From contig NZ_VIQT01000009.1 of the NCBI RefSeq assembly GCF_010206195.1, positions 473,747 through 537,746 on the forward strand: a stretch of DNA of 64,000 bases, given 5' to 3'. A program made the position numbers and the translations under genes. Positions 60,204 to 64,000 of the stretch are shown here, piece by piece. Within the stretch, counting starts at the first letter, position 1, and every line of letters begins with the position of its first letter. The notes beneath the pieces are model-generated. The model was not told the origin of the DNA. It saw only the letters and a list, made by a program, of their open reading frames with translations, and did no database searches. The DNA comes from Anaerotruncus colihominis. GTDB lineage: Bacteria; Bacillota; Clostridia; Oscillospirales; Ruminococcaceae.

Positions 60204-61847
60204 TTATGTCCTGACAGCCCTGTCGATCTCAACATCGGTATATCGGAACTTGATGCGGATGGTTTCGGCATCCACAACGGTGATCCTCTCCACATACCTG
60301 CGGGTGATAGAATCATCGTACTCGGCAAATTCGGACTTCTGCTTCTTCAGCCACTCCGCCAGCTCCCGCAGTCTGGCCTCCTGACCGGCCCGCTGTTCCT
60401 CGTCCTGCTGGAGTGCGCCAAGCCGCCCCAGGATTGCCTGTTTCTCCTCCATGGTCGCCTTGAGCTGGGCGTTCAGTTCCTCGTTCTCCATGTCCTCCAG
60501 GACCTTGTCCAGCAGCTCCGCCTGCTGGGCGGTCAGCGCATCCAGTCGGTTGCGCAGGGTCAGCGGGTCGATGCCGTCCGCACTGCCGCCCTGCTGGACG
60601 ATACTGGCGAGGTCCAGCAGTTCGTCCCCAAGGCCCTGCCCCGCCTGAACAAATTCGTTGATGCCCTCCAGGATGGCCTGATGCAGCTTGTCCTCATCCA
60701 TGCTGGGTGAGTCGTGGCAGTATTTCGTTCCGAACTCCAGCCGGGAGACACACCGCCAGACGATCCGCTTTTTGCCGTTTCTGGCCCAGGTACATCGCTT
60801 GTACGGTGTACCGCACTCTCCGCACACCAGCAGCTCGGACAGGGCGTATTTGGCGGAGTATTTGCCCTGCTCGGTCTTACCTGTTTTCTGCATCACCTTC
60901 CGCTTGCTGGCCCTGCGGGCCATCTCCTCCCGCACCTGATAAAACATAGCCTTGGAGACGATGGCGGGGTGGTTCCGTTCCACATATACCATGGGGCGGT
61001 CACCCTGGTTTTTCTTCACCGTCTTGCTGATGCAGTCGGTGGTGTAGGTCTTTTGCAGCAGGGCGTCGCCAATGTAGCGCTCATTGGTCAGGATATTGCG
61101 CACCACCTGATACGTCCAGCCCTGGATGCCGCTGGCGGTGGGTACGCCGTCCGCCTCCAGCTCCCTCTTGATCTGTGCCAAGCTGCACCCGTCCAGGTAG
61201 CGGCGGTAGATGCGTTTGACCACCTCCGCTTCCTCCGGCACGATCTCCGGCTGACCGTCAGGCCCCCGCCGGTAGCCCAGCAACTTCGAATACTGGAAGG
61301 GGACGTTCCCCGCCTCCCGGCTCTTTTGGATGCCCCAGATTACGTTTTTACTGATGGACTCGCTCTCCGCCTGGGCAAAGCCGCTGAACAGCGTGAGCAG
61401 GAACTCGCTGGACTCGGTCAAAGTGTTGATATTTTCCTTTTCGAAGATCACACCGATGCCGTTGGCCCGGAGCATCCGCACCACCTCCAGGCTGTCCACC
61501 GTGTTCCGGGCGAAACGGGAGAGGGACTTGGTGAGGATCAGGTCAATTTTGCCTCGCTTGCAGGCGGCAATCATCTTTTTAAACTCCACACGCTTTTTCA
61601 TGCTTGTGCCGGTGATGCCCTTATCGGCGTAGATGCCGGCCATCTCCCAATCGGGGTTCTCATCGATTTTCTGGGTGTAGTAGGCTTTTTGGGCGGTGTA
61701 GCTGGTGAGCTGCTCCTCACTGTCGGTGGACACCCGGCAGTAGGCGGCCACCCGCTGGCGGCGGCCAGAGGCCCGTCCGGGGACCGCCGCCTGTTTTGTG
61801 GCGGGAATGACGTGTATCCGCCGTTCCTGCTGTGCGGTTTGTTCCAT
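60204..61847 (-). CDS. Large serine recombinase
   Basis: This 547-residue protein has a resolvase/invertase catalytic domain (about 30-180) with the nucleophile Ser40 in AYCRVSTDSEEQ and the Arg-rich SLSRFARNTVD motif. A recombinase domain (about 195-310), a zinc ribbon (CGECGTPYKRC...WRC) and a coiled coil (about 420-510) follow. Such enzymes integrate and excise mobile elements. The ATG at 61847 has AAGGAG. The open frame to 62213 overlaps the next gene and is rejected as a start. It is the last of three recombinase genes in tandem. Confidence 0.95.
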   Translation of the reverse strand: MEQTAQQERRIHVIPATKQAAVPGRASGRRQRVAAYCRVSTDSEEQLTSYTAQKAYYTQKIDENPDWEMAGIYADKGITGTSMKKRVEFKKMIAACKRGKIDLILTKSLSRFARNTVDSLEVVRMLRANGIGVIFEKENINTLTESSEFLLTLFSGFAQAESESISKNVIWGIQKSREAGNVPFQYSKLLGYRRGPDGQPEIVPEEAEVVKRIYRRYLDGCSLAQIKRELEADGVPTASGIQGWTYQVVRNILTNERYIGDALLQKTYTTDCISKTVKKNQGDRPMVYVERNHPAIVSKAMFYQVREEMARRASKRKVMQKTGKTEQGKYSAKYALSELLVCGECGTPYKRCTWARNGKKRIVWRCVSRLEFGTKYCHDSPSMDEDKLHQAILEGINEFVQAGQGLGDELLDLASIVQQGGSADGIDPLTLRNRLDALTAQQAELLDKVLEDMENEELNAQLKATMEEKQAILGRLGALQQDEEQRAGQEARLRELAEWLKKQKSEFAEYDDSITRRYVERITVVDAETIRIKFRYTDVEIDRAVRT

Positions 61848-61876
61848 GATGGCTCCTTTCCCAATCGTCTTGCCAA

Positions 61877-62638
61877 TTACCTGAAGGTCACTGTCACCGC
61901 GTTCTCCGCGGTGATGGTGATATATCTGATTGCCTGATCGTAGTCTTTTTCCTTGAGCAGGCGAAGGATATCCGTTGAGGTCATCTGCGTTGGGAAGCAG
62001 GCGTACCGGGCAGAGATACCCTGCATGATCAGGGCAGTCACCTCCTCCGGGTGTTCCGGCTTCTCCAGACCCCGGTTGATGGCGTTGGTCAGGCGGACGG
62101 AGTCCTCGGAGGGAGCATAGCCCGGAGAGTCCGCTGGAGGCGTGTACTCCGCCGCTTGCCGCTCCACCTCCGACAGCAGGTCCGCATCGGGAATGGTGAC
62201 GCTCATGCCGCACCCGTCACAGTGGAATCGAAGGGTATCTCTCCAGTAGTTGTTTGTGATCCGGCGCAGGCTGTGGCCGCAATGACCGCAGTGAAGCTTT
62301 GGGGTCAGGCACAATGCTGGATGATTTCCCCGCTTGCGGGTCCTTTTTTCTTTCATTGCCTGTGCCATGCGGAAGGTCTCATCAGCTATAATCGCTGGGT
62401 AGTCGTGCGCTCCCATATAGCGTGGATTTTCAAGCGCCTGCCTGACTCGGTTTTTATCCCACTTGGGGCTTTCCGCACTGTAACAGTAGCCCTCCGTATT
62501 TAAGGCGTCCGCAATCTGATCCCGGCTTTTTCCCGCGAGGTAGAGGGAAAATATCCGTTTTACTCCCGCTGCTTCCTGGGATTGGGTAACGATCATCCCG
62601 CTCTGTATCCGATAACCGTATGGCATTTTTCTGTTCAT
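61877..62638 (-). CDS. Recombinase-like protein lacking the catalytic domain
   Basis: This 253-residue protein begins directly with the recombinase domain (MPYGYRIQSGMIV ... ADALNTEGYCY) and a zinc ribbon (CGHCGHSL ... CDGCG). It has no resolvase N-terminal domain and no catalytic serine. It overlaps the upstream recombinase by four bases (ATGA) and precedes a full recombinase, so it is a stable middle member of a triplet rather than a random fragment. It may assist DNA binding or control direction of recombination. Confidence 0.85.
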   Translation of the reverse strand: MNRKMPYGYRIQSGMIVTQSQEAAGVKRIFSLYLAGKSRDQIADALNTEGYCYSAESPKWDKNRVRQALENPRYMGAHDYPAIIADETFRMAQAMKEKRTRKRGNHPALCLTPKLHCGHCGHSLRRITNNYWRDTLRFHCDGCGMSVTIPDADLLSEVERQAAEYTPPADSPGYAPSEDSVRLTNAINRGLEKPEHPEEVTALIMQGISARYACFPTQMTSTDILRLLKEKDYDQAIRYITITAENAVTVTFR

Positions 62639-64000
62639 CTCGTTTCCCTCCAGAGCGGTTCAGCCACATCAAAGCCGCCTCTCAGGCGGAACCGCAGAAC
62701 ATGGTCGGTATCCACTGTGATTTTCTCAACCATCTCGTTGAACAATTCCTCATCGAACTCATCCATCTGTTCCGGCCCTTGATGAAGTGTTTCCACAGTC
62801 TGACGCAGGGCATCCGCCATTTCGCTGATGTCATCATTTCTCAGCAGTCTCCGCCGTTTGGCCCGGAGCTGGGTCAGCTGTGCGTCCAGGGCGGCCAGCT
62901 TGGCGGCACAGGCGTCCGCGTCCAGCAGACCGCTGGCGCGGAGTTTGCTGATCTTATAGTTCTGTTCGGTAGCCTGGGCGATGGCCCGATTGACCTCCAG
63001 CATGGCTGGATTCTCCCGCTGCACAGCGGATTCCAGAGCCTCCATCTGGTCAAGAGCGGGCCGCAGGATGATGCCCTCATGGAGCCGCAGCTTGTTGTAC
63101 ATCCGAATAAAGGCCGTGTAGATATCTCTCTCCCGGACAGACAGGTTTGGGCAGGCGCCCTTCCCATTCCTATTGCCGTCTTTGTGGCCTGAACAGACCC
63201 AATTATTTGCCCCGTGCCGGTCAACCGTGCGGTAAAATGTTGCGCCACACTTTCCGCAGATCATTTTCCTCGTCAATGGGAATTTGGACGGCGCAGAAGC
63301 GGGCGCTTTTTTCTTCTTTCGGAGGGCCTGCACTTTGTCGAATATTTCCTGGCTGATGATAGCGGGATGACTGTTTTCTATATAGAACTGATCCACTTCG
63401 CCCCGGTTTTTCACGCTGATGTATGGAAATCCGGTTGTAAAAGTTTTCTGACATAGGGTATTGCCTGTGTATTTTTCGTTTCGCAGCCAGCAGGCGACAG
63501 CATACGGTATCCACGCTGTCGCCCCGTGTTTCTTGGGAACACCTCTGCGGTTCATTTCTTCCGCGATTGCGACGATGCCCTGTCCGTTCAGATAGGATTC
63601 AAACACCCAGCGGATCACTTCCGCCTCCTCCGGCACGATCTCCAGCCGTCCGCCTCCCGCGTTCCGGTATCCATACGGTGGGCTGCTTGCTATGAATTCA
63701 CCCCGTTCCATTCTCCGGCGATACCCCATGCGGATATTCTGTGAGATGGACATGGACTCCTGCTGGGCCAGGGAACCGGAAACGCTCACCATCAATTCTG
63801 TGGTGAGCGTTCCGGTGTCAATATTCTCTTTTTCAAACTGAACGGTCACGCCCAGCCGCATCAGCTCCCGCAGAGCGGCAAGGCAGTCCTTGGTGTTCCG
63901 GGAGAAGCGGGAGATGGACTTGACCAGCACCCGGTCGATCTTGCCCTTCCGGCAGTCGGCCAGAAGCCGGTTGAAGTCCTCCCGCTTGTCCGTTTTCGTG
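62635..64000 (-). CDS. Large serine recombinase, 5' end outside the window
   Basis: The frame is open to the window edge. The visible 454 residues start inside the catalytic domain (KREDFNRLLADCRKGKIDRVLVKS, then SISRFSRNT). They continue through the recombinase domain, a zinc ribbon (CGKCGATFYRTV) and a C-terminal coiled coil. The GTG at 63930 is not the real start, because catalytic-domain sequence continues upstream of it. The serine nucleophile lies beyond the edge. It is translationally coupled to the recombinase-like gene downstream. Confidence 0.92.
   Translation of the reverse strand, partial: TKTDKREDFNRLLADCRKGKIDRVLVKSISRFSRNTKDCLAALRELMRLGVTVQFEKENIDTGTLTTELMVSVSGSLAQQESMSISQNIRMGYRRRMERGEFIASSPPYGYRNAGGGRLEIVPEEAEVIRWVFESYLNGQGIVAIAEEMNRRGVPKKHGATAWIPYAVACWLRNEKYTGNTLCQKTFTTGFPYISVKNRGEVDQFYIENSHPAIISQEIFDKVQALRKKKKAPASAPSKFPLTRKMICGKCGATFYRTVDRHGANNWVCSGHKDGNRNGKGACPNLSVRERDIYTAFIRMYNKLRLHEGIILRPALDQMEALESAVQRENPAMLEVNRAIAQATEQNYKISKLRASGLLDADACAAKLAALDAQLTQLRAKRRRLLRNDDISEMADALRQTVETLHQGPEQMDEFDEELFNEMVEKITVDTDHVLRFRLRGGFDVAEPLWRETR

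Noticed and set aside
60714-61937. 407-codon plus-strand frame opposite the serine recombinase
   Set aside because: It is a mirror of a clear recombinase gene and has no recognisable domain.
1-64000. tRNA or rRNA genes
   Set aside because: No rRNA segment or convincing tRNA cloverleaf was noticed; a tRNAscan-type search would be needed to exclude a missed one.

Overview
The window looks like the chromosome of an anaerobic, endospore-forming Clostridia species of moderately high GC, probably Oscillospirales/Ruminococcaceae-like. The spore link comes from the dipicolinate synthase pair dpaA/dpaB and spoVG. The anaerobic link comes from a superoxide reductase, a bacteriohemerythrin, Fe-S type PurF, an L-cysteine desulfidase-type enzyme and an iron alcohol dehydrogenase. 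No rRNA, tRNA or CRISPR array was seen. The assignment to this lineage is inference from gene content and codon/GC character.

Layout. 0-2.3 kb: a partial lipoprotein, a YaiI/YqxD protein and an ECF sigma/anti-sigma pair, all on the minus strand. 2.5-10.7 kb: a complete minus-strand purine operon purE-C-F-M-N-purO-AICAR transformylase-purD. The usual bifunctional PurH is split into a transformylase and an archaeal-type IMP cyclohydrolase, and a strong promoter and a structured leader precede purE. 10.8-15.3 kb: an ABC exporter followed by two MATE exporters. 15.4-20.6 kb: a cystine/cysteine unit (desulfidase, TcyP-like symporter, 4-Cys TSCPD protein) behind a well-matched sigma-54 promoter, with the sigma-54 activator gene divergent. 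20.7-24 kb: a Dabb protein, then galactopyranose mutase, glycosyltransferase and PAP2 genes. 24-27 kb: a ricin-fold protein with a histone-H1-like tail, a class III-like superoxide reductase and a cluster of tiny paralogous proteins. 27-36 kb: a five-gene transport operon (propeller/solute-binding lipoprotein, two sugar-type permeases, HlyD adaptor, MacB-like permease) with no ATPase, and a divergent two-component system. 36-42.5 kb: small lipoprotein, degenerate sigma-like protein, HpaI aldolase, TDT transporter, C_GCAxxG_C_C protein, dpaAB and a hemerythrin-CheX fusion. 42.8-51.2 kb: envelope genes (DacF-like carboxypeptidase with a tandem-repeat tail, spoVG, murC, glmS behind a glmS ribozyme, Asp/Glu racemase). 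51.3-57.6 kb: a frameshifted FkbM methyltransferase, a zinc-ribbon/LRR membrane protein, asparaginase and alcohol dehydrogenase. 57.7-64 kb: an intact IS4-type element with 10-bp target duplication, then a metallophosphoesterase and three large-serine-recombinase-type genes belonging to an integrated element that runs off the window.

The most unusual signal is a family of structured intergenic repeats with a 109-bp period, found at about 24.1, 25.3, 45.4-45.9, 48.2 and 55.5-56.0 kb. Each unit has three hairpin arms. A shared eight-base segment can pair in two mutually exclusive ways, and it changes in step between copies. Two arm subtypes keep the fold while changing sequence, and both occur fused at 48.2 kb. 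A second, shorter family with TTAGGG/CCCTAA ends (41.5 and 42.5 kb) looks like miniature inverted-repeat elements.
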